The position numbers and the translations under genes are program-made. From assembly GCF_900188125.1 (NCBI RefSeq), contig NZ_FZOW01000017.1:45424-109423 (forward strand): a stretch of DNA of 64,000 nucleotides. The letters run 5' to 3'. The notes under the pieces are model-generated. The model ran no database searches, had not been told where the DNA came from, and saw only the letters and a list, made by a program, of their open reading frames with translations. Positions 43,812 through 51,654 of this stretch are shown here, piece after piece; within the stretch, counting starts at the first letter, position 1; each line of letters begins with the position of its first letter. Source of the stretch: Rhodococcoides kyotonense (lineage in GTDB: Bacteria > Actinomycetota > Actinomycetes > Mycobacteriales > Mycobacteriaceae).

Positions 43812-44878
43812 TGCGCATCCTGCACATCGTCACGTTGATATCCGACGACGGTGCATACGGGGGTCCTGCGCGGGTGGCGTCGAACCAGGCCGATGCGCTG
43901 CGGGAGCGGGGGCATGACGTGACGGTGATCGGGGGTGGAGAGTCCTTCCGGGCCTTTCAGGTGATCCCGTTCGCGGGATTTGCGGGGCTCGCGGCACCGG
44001 GGATGCTGTGGTGGCTGTTGCGACGGGCCAGGGGATTCGACGTCGTACATGTTCATGTGGCTCGAGATCTGGTGACCTTGCCGGCTTTCGCCGTGTGTCG
44101 TGTATTGGGTGTGCGGGTGGTGGCGCAGACGCACGGGATGATCGATCCGAGTTCCAAGTTGCTGTCGCGGCCGTTGGACCTGTTGTTGACGAGGCCCTTG
44201 CTGCGGCGTGCGGCGGCGGTGCTGTACCTGACGCCTCGGGAGCGAGTGGATCTCGTGGCGGTGGCAGGGGAGTCGTTGGCGTTGTCGCGGTTGACGAATG
44301 GTGTGCCCTCTTCGTCGTGTGAGGGGCCTGGGGATCGGTTGGAGGTGCTGTTTCTTGCCCGGCTGCATCCGCGGAAGCGGGCGGACCTGTTCGTTGCGAT
44401 GGCGGAAGTGCTGCTGGCCGAGCATGATTCGGTGACGTTTTCTTTGGTCGGGCCCGATGAGGGTGGGTCGTTCGTCCGGGACTGTGGGCCTCGGGTTCGC
44501 TGGGAGGGGGCGATTTCGCCGTCGTCGAGTGCGGCGCGGATGGCTGAGGCGTCGGTGTACGTGTTGCCGTCGGAGGACGAGCCGTATCCGATGTCGGTGC
44601 TCGAAGCCATGGCCGTCGGGTTGCCCGTGGTCGTGACGGACAGTTGCGGATTGGCCGGGGATGTCTCGCGCCTGGGGTGCGGGGTCGTGGTGCGGGCGGG
44701 GGACTTGGAGGAGTTGGTCTCCGCGGTGCGGGGGTTGTTGGAGGATCCGGTCGGGCGCTCGGCCATGTCGGCTCGGGGTCGCTCCGCCGCGCGCGAGGAG
44801 TTCGGGATCGAATCAGTGGCCTCGAAGTTGGAGGGGGTGTATCGCCGACGCGGGGTCCCTGGATCAAAGAGAACATGA
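43811..44878 (+). CDS. GT4 glycosyltransferase
   Basis: 355 aa from ATG 43811. MRILHIVTLISDDGAYGGPA at the N-terminus, VVAQTHGMIDP, donor domain LEVLFLARLHPRKRADLFVA, FSLVGPDEGG and the EX7E-type segment VYVLPSEDEPYPMSVLEAMA. Last biosynthetic gene of the cluster. The gap to the next gene (44879-45023) contains a short AACCC/GGGTT dyad that may end the transcript. Confidence 0.9.
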   Translation: MRILHIVTLISDDGAYGGPARVASNQADALRERGHDVTVIGGGESFRAFQVIPFAGFAGLAAPGMLWWLLRRARGFDVVHVHVARDLVTLPAFAVCRVLGVRVVAQTHGMIDPSSKLLSRPLDLLLTRPLLRRAAAVLYLTPRERVDLVAVAGESLALSRLTNGVPSSSCEGPGDRLEVLFLARLHPRKRADLFVAMAEVLLAEHDSVTFSLVGPDEGGSFVRDCGPRVRWEGAISPSSSAARMAEASVYVLPSEDEPYPMSVLEAMAVGLPVVVTDSCGLAGDVSRLGCGVVVRAGDLEELVSAVRGLLEDPVGRSAMSARGRSAAREEFGIESVASKLEGVYRRRGVPGSKRT

Positions 44879-45023
44879 CGACAGTTCTGAGTCGACGCTT
44901 GCGTTTGGGCGACGCGGCTCTTGCCTCGGGTTGGGGGCGTTCGGTTGAACCCTAAACCGGGGTTTGGCTGGGTTGTATTGTTGAAACCGACGATCAGACT
45001 GTTGACAAGGTATCCTCGGTCAC

Positions 45024-45386
45024 ATGAATGCGCTGGTGAGAGCGACGACGACCTACGCAGCCCGCGCGGCTGCGGTCGTCGTCGTGCTCGCCGCTGTTCT
45101 GCTGATGCTGTCGATACCGATCGGGCCGAATACGCATGGCCACGCGTCGAACGTCGCGCATGCCTCTGTTTCCCATGAAACACAGTGCGGGCACAGTTGC
45201 ACCGACCATGTCGGGTCGAACGATTCCTTGGCCGTCCTGACCGACACGAAAAAGGTCGACGACGCGCGCGTCGTGCTGACCGATGCCGCGTCGGACCGGT
45301 CCGATGTCGTTCGGACTTGGTCTCCGATCCGGTTGGGCAGAACCCCGACGTTGACCGTCGAACAGCTTTCTGTTTTCCGCATCTGA
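45024..45386 (+). CDS. Small membrane-anchored protein of unknown function
   Basis: 120 aa. One N-terminal transmembrane helix (AAVVVVLAAVLLMLSIPIGP) followed by an external part with a His/Cys-rich stretch (THGHASNVAHASVSHETQCG, HSC) that could bind a metal, and a polar tail. Similar in layout to small copper/zinc-associated actinobacterial proteins, but this is only resemblance. TATCCT lies 7 nt before the ATG, suggesting a leaderless transcript. Confidence 0.65.
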   Translation: MNALVRATTTYAARAAAVVVVLAAVLLMLSIPIGPNTHGHASNVAHASVSHETQCGHSCTDHVGSNDSLAVLTDTKKVDDARVVLTDAASDRSDVVRTWSPIRLGRTPTLTVEQLSVFRI

Positions 45387-45486
45387 CGGGTGAGCTCTGC
45401 CCAAAAACTTTGCCTGCCTCGTGGTCTCGGGTAGGTCTACACCCACTTCTTCCCGCGGTGACGCGGCATTCCCATCAGAGGCACAG

Positions 45487-46134
45487 ATGCGGCAACGATC
45501 GCAGAGAGAAACTGTCGCCCGGTTCTACGTCGGACGCGTCCGCGACCGACTCACCGCCCGGCAGACGTCACGAAAAACCACACTCATAGGACTCACCCCG
45601 ACCGGCCGAGTCGTGACCCTGCGCCCACCACGCGTGTCCGACGCCGACGCATGGCGTCGCATACGGCTACGGGATCAGGCCGCAATAGAGCCGTTCTGGT
45701 CGTCGTCGACCCTCGGTTGGACCGACCGGCACACCGAGGCGATCTGGATCCGCGAATGCTTACAGAGTCGCCTCGATACCGCGGCGGGTCGCGCGTTGCC
45801 GCTGGTGATCGACGTCGACGGTCAGTTCGCCGGGCAATGCAACCTCGAATGGATCGACGCGTACAACGGGACCGCCGAGATAGGGATCTGGGTGGATTCG
45901 GCTCAGGGGCGATCGGGAGTCGGTGCGACCGCGGTCTCCGTGATGCTGGCTCACGCATTCGGGGCGCTCGGGCTGCACCGCATCTCCGCGCCCGTGAGTG
46001 TCACCAATGCCGTCGCGAAGAATCTCTTCAAGAAGGCCGGGTTGGCGCACGAGGGGACGATGCGGGACTACATGGACGTCGGGGGTGTCCGGCGGGACCA
46101 CGAGCTCTGGGCGGTCACCAACTGCGGGCAGTGA
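45487..46134 (+). CDS. rimJ: GNAT N-acetyltransferase (RimJ-like)
   Basis: 215 aa from ATG 45487 with GAGG upstream. After a basic N-terminal extension (residues 1-40) the RimJ/RimL-type core follows: GRVVTLRPPRVSDADAWRRI, EIGIWVDSAQGRSGVGATAV (acetyl-CoA loop) and NAVAKNLFKKAGLAHEGTMR. In many actinobacteria a homologous gene acts near ribosomal protein or peptide modification; the symbol is tentative. Confidence 0.82.
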   Translation: MRQRSQRETVARFYVGRVRDRLTARQTSRKTTLIGLTPTGRVVTLRPPRVSDADAWRRIRLRDQAAIEPFWSSSTLGWTDRHTEAIWIRECLQSRLDTAAGRALPLVIDVDGQFAGQCNLEWIDAYNGTAEIGIWVDSAQGRSGVGATAVSVMLAHAFGALGLHRISAPVSVTNAVAKNLFKKAGLAHEGTMRDYMDVGGVRRDHELWAVTNCGQ

Positions 46135-46142
46135 GGGGCGCT

Positions 46143-46170
46143 CCACGCGAATGCATATGCGTTTGCGTGG
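46143..46170. repeat. 28-bp near-perfect palindrome
   Basis: Centre at 46156/46157 (GCATATGC core), two mismatched pairs, outer arms CCACGC/GCGTGG. The half ATGCGTTTGCG is shared with the perfect palindrome at 59751-59772. It lies 9 bp after the GNAT stop codon, so a terminator or a binding site are both possible. Confidence 0.8.
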
Positions 46171-46240
46171 GGTGGGGCTGATCGTGAGCATGGACGACAT
46201 TGAAGGTGTGATTTACGATGTGACGAGGAGGCTGATTGCT

Positions 46241-46633
46241 ATGACAACCGCGCACCCACGACCTGACCTCGCCGCATACAACGACGCAGCCCGTATGACT
46301 CAGGCGGAACTGGTCTCAGCGTTGCGTACCCTTCTCGGCAGCAAGCTCGTCGCGTACCTCGGGAAGGTCAAGGAAACCCGCGCGGTTCGACAGTGGGCCG
46401 AGGGGACCCGCACTATCAACAACGAGACCGACGTCGAGCGGCTGCGGATTGCGTACCGTGTGGTCCGGCTGATCACCGAACGTGACACCCCTGCGGTTGC
46501 CCAGACGTGGCTCCAGGGACTGAATCCCATCCTCGAGGATCAGCCGCCCGCGCTGTTGCTGCGAGAGGGCGAGCTGAACGACGTCGGACCGAGGGTGCTC
46601 GCCGCGGCTCGTCAGTTCGCCGCGGTTGGATGA
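46241..46633 (+). CDS. Antitoxin of a RES-Xre pair (MbcA/DUF2384-type)
   Basis: 130 aa from ATG 46241, preceded by GAGGAGG at 9 nt; ATG 46190 and GTG 46184 in frame are less well supported. N-terminal Xre-like helical region (residues about 18-65: MTQAELVSALRTLLGSKLVA, VRQWAEG) and the C-terminal DUF2384 toxin-binding domain (WLQGLNPILEDQPPALLLRE). It neutralises the RES toxin encoded immediately downstream (ATGA overlap) and usually represses the operon. Confidence 0.88.
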   Translation: MTTAHPRPDLAAYNDAARMTQAELVSALRTLLGSKLVAYLGKVKETRAVRQWAEGTRTINNETDVERLRIAYRVVRLITERDTPAVAQTWLQGLNPILEDQPPALLLREGELNDVGPRVLAAARQFAAVG

Positions 46634-47376
46634 TCGAGCAGGAGGGTGCGCTGACGCCAACACCCCGTGGCGATGTCTGGTGCGTGCTTGCCGCGGGTGC
46701 CGCTGCGTTTCGAGTCGGATACCCGCCGACGTCGTGGGAATGGACACCGTGGGAGTACGCGACCGGCGGGCGTTTCAGCGGCCGATGGGACGACCCCTCC
46801 GGGGTTTGGCGCACGCTCTACGTCGGCTCGAGCCTGCTCGCCTGCTATCTCGAGGTACTTGCGTACGCCAGACCCAGCGACGAACTCACCCGGGCCCTCG
46901 ACGAGATCAGCGAGGAAGACGGCGAGCAGTTCCCCAGTGTCGAGCCCGGGCATGTGCCACGGTCGTGGATGAAGGCTCGGATCAGCGGCAGCGGCGCGAT
47001 CGATGGATGGTTTGTGGTGCCGGGCCACCCAGAGTCGATGGCAACTCTGCGGACAGCTTTTCGCGGTCAAGCAATCCGGCTAGGCCTGATGGACCTTGAC
47101 ACTGCTGCGATCCGTGACGGTCGGCCACGGGCGTTGACCCAGGAGATCTCGAGCTGGATCAACACCCAAACTGGACCCGACCGCGAGATGGTGGCCGGAA
47201 TTCAGTTCGAGTCGCGGCACGGTGATGGCCTGAAGTTGTGGGCGATCTACGAACGCCCAGGAGACAGCGTCGTGAGCGCGAACGTCACCCAGCTGGAATA
47301 CGGCCCTGTACTCGAGGACGACCCTGACCTCGTCGAAGCGATGAGGTTGCACCATCTGGTGTGGGACGACGTCTGA
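46630..47376 (+). CDS. RES-domain toxin (MbcT-type)
   Basis: 248 aa from ATG 46630. RES domain (residues about 25-165): FRVGYPP with the conserved Arg, GGRFSGRWDDP, TLYVGSSLLACYLEVLAYAR with the Tyr, Ser and Glu of the active site. MbcT of Mycobacterium tuberculosis destroys NAD+ by phosphorolysis, and other RES toxins degrade NAD+ too. This protein is longer than MbcT, with an extra C-terminal region (SWINTQTGPDREMVAGIQFE to the end). Co-translated with its antitoxin. Confidence 0.9.
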   Translation: MIEQEGALTPTPRGDVWCVLAAGAAAFRVGYPPTSWEWTPWEYATGGRFSGRWDDPSGVWRTLYVGSSLLACYLEVLAYARPSDELTRALDEISEEDGEQFPSVEPGHVPRSWMKARISGSGAIDGWFVVPGHPESMATLRTAFRGQAIRLGLMDLDTAAIRDGRPRALTQEISSWINTQTGPDREMVAGIQFESRHGDGLKLWAIYERPGDSVVSANVTQLEYGPVLEDDPDLVEAMRLHHLVWDDV

Positions 47377-47380
47377 GCGT

Positions 47381-47495
47381 GAGAGCCAAATTTACGCTCC
47401 AGTTCAGGATCGTGCACGGTATGGAGCGTTGTTGCGGAAATTTCTGAAGGCGGAGTGAGGATTTCGCGATTGTGTGGTTGAAGGGGACCGAGTGA
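47381..47495 (+). pseudogene. Relic of HIT-protein tail and TmrB-like start
   Basis: 47381-47458 reads ESQIYAPVQDRARYGALLRK then FLKAE and a stop, matching the end of the intact HIT protein at 60249-60719 (ESVYVPVEDRARYGSLLREF). 47466-47495 continues AIVWLKGTE, matching the beginning of the TmrB-like fragment at 60727 (VIVWLNGTH). The order and spacing equal those at the other site. A decayed second copy of that gene junction. Confidence 0.8.
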
Positions 47496-47564
47496 AGCTG
47501 GGTACGGCACGTGGACGTGCGTGGTGTGTCAGGTTCTCGTGGTCTGAGATTCAGATCGTCCCTG

Positions 47565-47783
47565 TCACGAGTAATAGATGCCGAACGCGTTCAGAATCGG
47601 CTGCAACGTGTTGACGAGGAAGTCCGCGATCACGAAGCCGACCGCCTCGACAGCAGGCCGTGCCCACATGGGCGCCCACGGATATGGGTAGGGACCACCA
47701 GGGCTTGCGCTTGCGATGCCGCTGGTGAACAGCATGATCGCTAATACGGACGCGGTTACGGTGGCGACTCTGATCCTGTTCAT
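47565..47783 (-). CDS. Small secreted protein
   Basis: 72 aa. Signal peptide RVATVTASVLAIMLFTSGIA with cleavage near ASA-SP (about residue 26); the mature 45-residue chain starts Pro/Tyr-rich (GGPYPYPWAPMWARPA) and continues as an amphipathic, partly hydrophobic helix (VGFVIADFLVNTLQPILNAF). Function unknown. It lies between relics, so it may be one of the few intact genes in this stretch. Confidence 0.7.
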   Translation of the reverse strand: MNRIRVATVTASVLAIMLFTSGIASASPGGPYPYPWAPMWARPAVEAVGFVIADFLVNTLQPILNAFGIYYS

Positions 47784-47857
47784 GGTTGGTAGTCGCGAGA
47801 GGGGAGTGCAGCGTTAGCAACCTTGTGCCCATTGCAGCCGACTGTCTGACAGTATTT

Positions 47858-47927
47858 GTGTTTGCCGACGGATTATTCGTTTGCCGACCGGACCCGGTGG
47901 GCAAACGAATAATCCGTCGGCAAACAC
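47858..47927. repeat. 28-bp perfect inverted repeat
   Basis: Arms 47858-47885 and 47900-47927 are exact reverse complements; the loop has 14 bases with its own small dyad. Each arm also contains GTTTGCC twice, 18 bp apart. Much longer than a normal terminator; a MITE-like element or remnant is possible. Confidence 0.92.
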
Positions 47928-47934
47928 GGACCCG

Positions 47935-48138
47935 TCAGACCTCGACCGCCGACGTCGATCCGAGATCGACGCCCATGAAGTAGTCCGTCCTCGTGAGTTG
48001 GGCGTCGGCGAGATCGCTGAGCATTGCGCTGATCGAGATCCATTGTGGCCCAGCCTCGTCGGCACCTACCTTCTGAAACTCCGGAAGCGGCGGGGTAGGT
48101 TGTTCTGCCGCGGGCGGGTGGTTTACAGCGCTGCTCAC
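47935..48138 (-). pseudogene. Fragment of an SMI1/KNR4-like protein
   Basis: 67 codons on the minus strand. The segment FQKVGADEAGPQWISISAML, then SDLADAQL, aligns with the C-terminal segment of the SMI1/KNR4-domain protein at 12023-13345 (FDKVDSDNQGPQWNSISAML). The rest of the domain is missing, and the sequence upstream does not continue it. Relic of an immunity-type gene. Confidence 0.7.
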
Positions 48139-48150
48139 CTCGACGGGGTG

Positions 48151-48585
48151 TTACCCGAGAGTCGGTGTTTCCGGTGACCATGGCGCCCACACACCAACGG
48201 CCGTGCCATGTTTCACGTGGTCGTCGTAGATCGCGACCTTGGTGCGGATGACCTCCAGGTTGTCCTGGAGTGCGGCGATCTTCTGCTCGACGGCCGCCTC
48301 GTGTTCCCTCAAGAGGGCGAGGCGATCGGCTTCGTTGCCAGGACCATCGCGCACCAGTTCGGCGAAGCGTCTGATCGTCGCGATCGGCATGCCCGACTCT
48401 CGAAACCTGTTGATCAGCAACAGCCAATCGACGTCGCTGGCGTCGAACATTCGGTGTTTCGAGCCCGAGCGTTCGACCGGACGCAACAGCAGGCGTTCAC
48501 GCTCGAAGTAGCGCAGAGCATGGACGCTGAGCCCGGTTTTCGCGGCTACGTCTCCGATGGACCATCGTTTCGACGACTTGTCCAC
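48151..48585 (-). CDS. MerR-family transcriptional regulator
   Basis: 144 aa from GTG 48585 with AAAGGGG upstream. Winged HTH RWSIGDVAAKTGLSVHALRY with FERERLLLRP, then a long coiled dimerisation helix (LALLREHEAAVEQKIAALQD). The C-terminus (VKHGTAVGVWAP) matches the MerR subgroup that sits divergently from SDR or oxidoreductase genes. A MerR-type promoter reads from between the two genes into the SDR gene. Confidence 0.92.
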   Translation of the reverse strand: MDKSSKRWSIGDVAAKTGLSVHALRYFERERLLLRPVERSGSKHRMFDASDVDWLLLINRFRESGMPIATIRRFAELVRDGPGNEADRLALLREHEAAVEQKIAALQDNLEVIRTKVAIYDDHVKHGTAVGVWAPWSPETPTLG

Positions 48586-48601
48586 GCGAACCCCTTTCGC
48601 C

Positions 48602-48632
48602 TTGACCTAGAGCGCACTCTAGTTTCTACGGT
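48602..48632 (+). promoter_or_regulatory. MerR-type promoter of the SDR gene
   Basis: -35 TTGACC (48602-48607) and -10 TACGGT (48627-48632) with a 19-bp spacer that carries the perfect dyad CTAGAG-CGCA-CTCTAG (48607-48622). The ATG at 48639 lies 6 nt after the -10 box, implying a leaderless mRNA. Fits activation by the divergent MerR protein. Confidence 0.82.
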
Positions 48633-48638
48633 CGACGC

Positions 48639-49592
48639 ATGCCTACAACACAGCAGCGGATAGGAAGCGGCTTCGGCGCACACAGCACGGTCGACGACGT
48701 CCTGGCAGGAATCGATCTCACCGGGCGCACAGCGGTTGTGACCGGGGGTTACTCCGGTCTCGGCCTCGAGGTCACGCGCGGACTGGCGGCCGCGGGTGCT
48801 CAGGTGATCGTGCCTGCGCGACGCCCGGACATGGCTCGCGACAATCTGATCGGCGAGGATCGGGTGCGGTCGGTTGCCTGTGATCTGTCGGATCTCGCGG
48901 GCGTCGCGCGATGTGCGCGCGACATCCGCGCCATGGCGTCGAACATCGATTTTGTCATCTGCAACGCCGGCATCATGGCCGTGCCGCTCACGCGGGTGGG
49001 GGACGGGTGGGAATCGCACTTCGCGGTCAATCATCTCGGTCACTATGCGCTCGTCAATCATCTGTCTTCGGTGCTGACCGGCGGGTGTCGGGTCGTGGCT
49101 GTGTCGTCGTCCGGTCATTTCCAGTCGCCGATTCGATGGAACGACATGCACTTCCGCGACGGCTATGACCGCTGGGTTGCGTATGGGCAGTCGAAGACGG
49201 CCAATGCGCTGTTCGCCGTTCATCTGAACGGACTGCTCGAGTCTGCCGGTGGCCGAGTATTTTCGGTGCACCCCGGCAGCATCCTGACGCCATTGCAGCG
49301 GCATGTGCCGGACGAGGAACAGATACGTCTCGGGTGGCGTGATGCTGCAGGCGAATCCGCCGAGGGGTTCAAGACACCTGTGCAGGGCGCGGCGACCGCG
49401 GTATGGGCGGCGACGTCACCGGCTTTGATGGATCATGGCGGTGCGTATCTGCAGGACTGCGACGTCGCGGAATCGGCGACGGGTGACGACATGCTCGTCG
49501 GGGGCGTGAAGCCGTGGGCCGTCGACCCCGCCGATGCCGAGAGGTTGTGGGAGGTGACGGCCTCGCTCGTCGGGACCGATTCTTTTTCCTGA
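48639..49592 (+). CDS. Short-chain dehydrogenase/reductase (retinol-dehydrogenase-like)
   Basis: 317 aa. TAVVTGGYSGLGLEVTRGLA (NADP site), VICNAGIMAVPLT, catalytic Ser in VVAVSSSGHF and the YGQSKTANALF Tyr/Lys pair. Longer than classical SDRs, with an N-terminal extension of 28 residues and a C-terminal part (GGVKPWAVDPADAERLWEVT) typical of this group. Controlled by the divergent MerR regulator. Substrate not inferable. Confidence 0.92.
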   Translation: MPTTQQRIGSGFGAHSTVDDVLAGIDLTGRTAVVTGGYSGLGLEVTRGLAAAGAQVIVPARRPDMARDNLIGEDRVRSVACDLSDLAGVARCARDIRAMASNIDFVICNAGIMAVPLTRVGDGWESHFAVNHLGHYALVNHLSSVLTGGCRVVAVSSSGHFQSPIRWNDMHFRDGYDRWVAYGQSKTANALFAVHLNGLLESAGGRVFSVHPGSILTPLQRHVPDEEQIRLGWRDAAGESAEGFKTPVQGAATAVWAATSPALMDHGGAYLQDCDVAESATGDDMLVGGVKPWAVDPADAERLWEVTASLVGTDSFS

Positions 49593-49596
49593 TGCC

Positions 49597-50169
49597 TCAG
49601 CGAACGCGTCGATTCCGTGCCGGTGGCGGAAGGCGCAGCAAGACCCGTGTCGAGGCGCGGGTGTCATCGAGCGCGATTGCGACGTCCCGAGTCGACTCGG
49701 CGAGGACCGGAGCAGCCTGAACAAGAGCGGAGGGGGAGGGTTCGAGAGTGGCTGTCAGTTCGATGACGCGTTCGCCTCGATCCGACCGCGTCGTGCCACG
49801 CGCAGTGCGGATGTGGTCGGATGTGTTCAATGCGTCTGCGGCGCATCGGGCGATGGTGTCGACATCGACAGACAGTTGACCGGCCTGGTCACCCGTCGCG
49901 GATACGGGGATCCGGCCGACACGTCGACCGGGGCGGTGCGCGAGCAACCATCGAAGCCCAGCGAGGACGAGCACCAGGGCGACGGCCCCGAGCGCCCATG
50001 GCCACCACGTCGCCTGGATGGCATTCTCCGCGAACGGAATCTCGACGCGTTGCCGATCTTCCGGCAGATAACCCCACTCCCACGCTGCTGCCCCCGCGCC
50101 GATCGCGATCAGGGCCAGGCCGGTCACTCCGACTGCGGCACGGTCGAACACCGTCGTCGTGCGGTTCAT
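49597..50169 (-). CDS. Membrane protein of the Asp23 locus (alkaline shock-like)
   Basis: 190 aa from ATG 50169. Two transmembrane helices in the first half (AVGVTGLALIAIGAGAAAWE and WALGAVALVLVLAGLRWLLA), then a cytoplasmic domain of about 110 residues (GQLSVDVDTIARCAADALNT, RVIELTATLEPSPSALVQAA) similar to Asp23-type folds. The layout is that of the AmaP anchor proteins of Gram-positive Asp23 operons. Last gene of a seven-gene minus-strand operon. Confidence 0.75.
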   Translation of the reverse strand: MNRTTTVFDRAAVGVTGLALIAIGAGAAAWEWGYLPEDRQRVEIPFAENAIQATWWPWALGAVALVLVLAGLRWLLAHRPGRRVGRIPVSATGDQAGQLSVDVDTIARCAADALNTSDHIRTARGTTRSDRGERVIELTATLEPSPSALVQAAPVLAESTRDVAIALDDTRASTRVLLRLPPPARNRRVR

Positions 50170-50759
50170 GGACTGGTCCTTCCCTCGGAGACCGAGACGG
50201 TTGCTTTCGGCGGTTTCGTCAACGATGCCAGCGCATCGGTGATGGCTGCGGCCGCTGCCTTCTGCACAGCGTCGCAATCGGTTCCCGGGTGCGCAGTCAA
50301 CGTCACGGTGAGTCGGCGTCGCCGCGATCGGATACTCGTCGACGTCACCGAAGGCATGTCGACGACGGCAGCATGTGCGACGGCGGGGAGGTCTCGTCGA
50401 CGAAGCCACACTCCCGGAATCGACGTGGCGACATAGGGGCGCCGACGCGGTGCCAGGGCGAATACCAGGAACATCAGCCCCAGCGCGGCGACGGCAATTC
50501 CGGCGGGGGCCATCCACTCCTGCGCGGTCAGACCGTCGAGCCAGAGAAGTCCGGCGTCGATCCATGTGCCGCCGGACAATGCGCCCGCGACGATGAGCGC
50601 ATCGCGGCCGGCGATCACACCTGCGGTGACGACTGCCACCGCCAGTACGACGGCGATCGGCGCCGCTGCGGAACTCCCCAGAGGCCTCTTCGCGACGACA
50701 GGTGAGTTCGAAAGCGACTGCGGTGGTGCACTTTCCGGGGTGGTTGTCGGCGCGGTCAC
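50166..50759 (-). CDS. DUF6286-type membrane protein of the Asp23 locus
   Basis: 197 aa from GTG 50759, GAGGAGGG upstream. Two transmembrane helices (AAPIAVVLAVAVVTAGVIAG and WMAPAGIAVAALGLMFLVFA), then a soluble domain (SIPGVWLRRRDLPAVAHAAV, RRRRLTVTLTAHPGTDCDAV, SLTKPPKATVSV). Typical partner of Asp23/Gls24 genes in actinobacteria. Overlaps its neighbours by 4 bp each (ATGA, GTGA). Confidence 0.8.
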   Translation of the reverse strand: MTAPTTTPESAPPQSLSNSPVVAKRPLGSSAAAPIAVVLAVAVVTAGVIAGRDALIVAGALSGGTWIDAGLLWLDGLTAQEWMAPAGIAVAALGLMFLVFALAPRRRPYVATSIPGVWLRRRDLPAVAHAAVVDMPSVTSTSIRSRRRRLTVTLTAHPGTDCDAVQKAAAAAITDALASLTKPPKATVSVSEGRTSP

Positions 50760-51148
50760 TGCACCCTCCTCTGTTGTCTCACCGAGGAAGCAGGTGCGGC
50801 GGCGATTGCCTCCGCTGCCACGACGAGGACGGTGACGTCGACCGCGTCGACGGTCATTGCCGTGTAGCGGGCCAGGCCCGCGGCAACGCTCGCACGAATT
50901 TCGGCCGCGGTCCGCGCAGTCGGCGCCGGCCACACGATGGCCACGTCGAGCGCTGCCCGAATGTGGCGGTCTCGAATCGTGACCTCGACACGCGGCAAGC
51001 CGCGACCGGTCAGCTTGGACAGACCCGCCGATCGAGGCACCACGTGTGGCACCGCCAGCGCGGCCTTGCGCGCGATGGTCTCCGCGGCCGAATCGCGTAT
51101 GGTCAGCGCGCCGCGATCATCGGGTAGGACCGTGATCGTGTCAGCCAC
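50756..51148 (-). CDS. Asp23/Gls24-like envelope protein
   Basis: 130 aa from GTG 51148. RGALTIRDSAAETIARKAAL then AVPHVV is the N-terminal signature of Asp23/Gls24 domains (cf. DTVVSKIAGIATREV in the paralogue at 51977); LPRVEVTIRDRHIRAALDVA forms the beta sheet. These proteins associate with the membrane and respond to envelope stress. It overlaps the small membrane protein gene by 8 bp. Confidence 0.85.
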   Translation of the reverse strand: MADTITVLPDDRGALTIRDSAAETIARKAALAVPHVVPRSAGLSKLTGRGLPRVEVTIRDRHIRAALDVAIVWPAPTARTAAEIRASVAAGLARYTAMTVDAVDVTVLVVAAEAIAAAPASSVRQQRRVQ

Positions 51149-51320
51149 GGCCGCGGCCTCGCAGGATCGACTGCAGGTCGACTTCGCCGTCCCGGTAGCT
51201 GCCGTAGAAATATCCACCGGCGCCGAGAAGCAGCGCAAGCAGAAATCCGGTGAACCCGCCCGCGGCAGCCGCAATGGCGATCAACAAACCTGCCAGCAGT
51301 CCGATCGTCGACGTTCTCAT
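51141..51320 (-). CDS. 59-aa membrane protein of the Asp23 locus (DUF2273-like)
   Basis: Two hydrophobic helices back to back (TIGLLAGLLIAIAAAAGG and FTGFLLALLLGAGGYFYGSY), then the short polar tail RDGEVDLQSILRGRGRG. This matches the small DUF2273-type proteins of Asp23 operons. Start ATG 51320; the stop at 51141-51143 overlaps the next gene's start by 8 bp. Confidence 0.78.
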   Translation of the reverse strand: MRTSTIGLLAGLLIAIAAAAGGFTGFLLALLLGAGGYFYGSYRDGEVDLQSILRGRGRG

Positions 51321-51381
51321 GAGGTCTCCACGTGTAGGTGATGAAAAGCGATGTCAGGGTGAGCAATTCGGGATCGTGAGG

Positions 51382-51654
51382 TCAAGGCAACTCGATGTAG
51401 CGACGCTGAATCCTGCGGCGCACTGCGTCGATCGTGCGACGCCACGCCGCGTGGCGCAGCGTCCGCCGAGACGCGCCGTGCACCGTTGCTGTGCCTGGCG
51501 TCGAAATGTGCCTGCACTCGAGTTCGGCGAGCAGACGGATGTACGTGTCGGGATCGCCGCCCAGATCAGGGTGATGGGTGCGCGCGACCTCGCGGCGTGC
51601 TGCTCTCAGTGCAGCAGTGTGCCCACGATCGCCCGACTTGTCCCGGCCTGTCAT
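51382..51654 (-). CDS. Small protein with a J-domain-like HPD motif
   Basis: 90 aa. Residues about 14-46 read ALRAARREVARTHHPDLGGD followed by PDTYIRLLAELE: a basic helix, the HPD tripeptide with the following GG turn, and a second helix, as in helices II-III of DnaJ J-domains; helix I is missing. J-domains stimulate Hsp70 ATPase. The C-terminal half is Arg-rich (TLRHAAWRRTIDAVRRRIQR). Encoded inside the Asp23 operon with ATGA overlap to the upstream gene. The J-domain link is inference. Confidence 0.7.
   Translation of the reverse strand: MTGRDKSGDRGHTAALRAARREVARTHHPDLGGDPDTYIRLLAELECRHISTPGTATVHGASRRTLRHAAWRRTIDAVRRRIQRRYIELP

Noticed and set aside
43830..44876. Long minus-strand frame opposite the GT4 gene
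   Set aside because: High-GC shadow frame; rich in Pro/Arg/Thr, and the plus strand has a clear GT4 protein.
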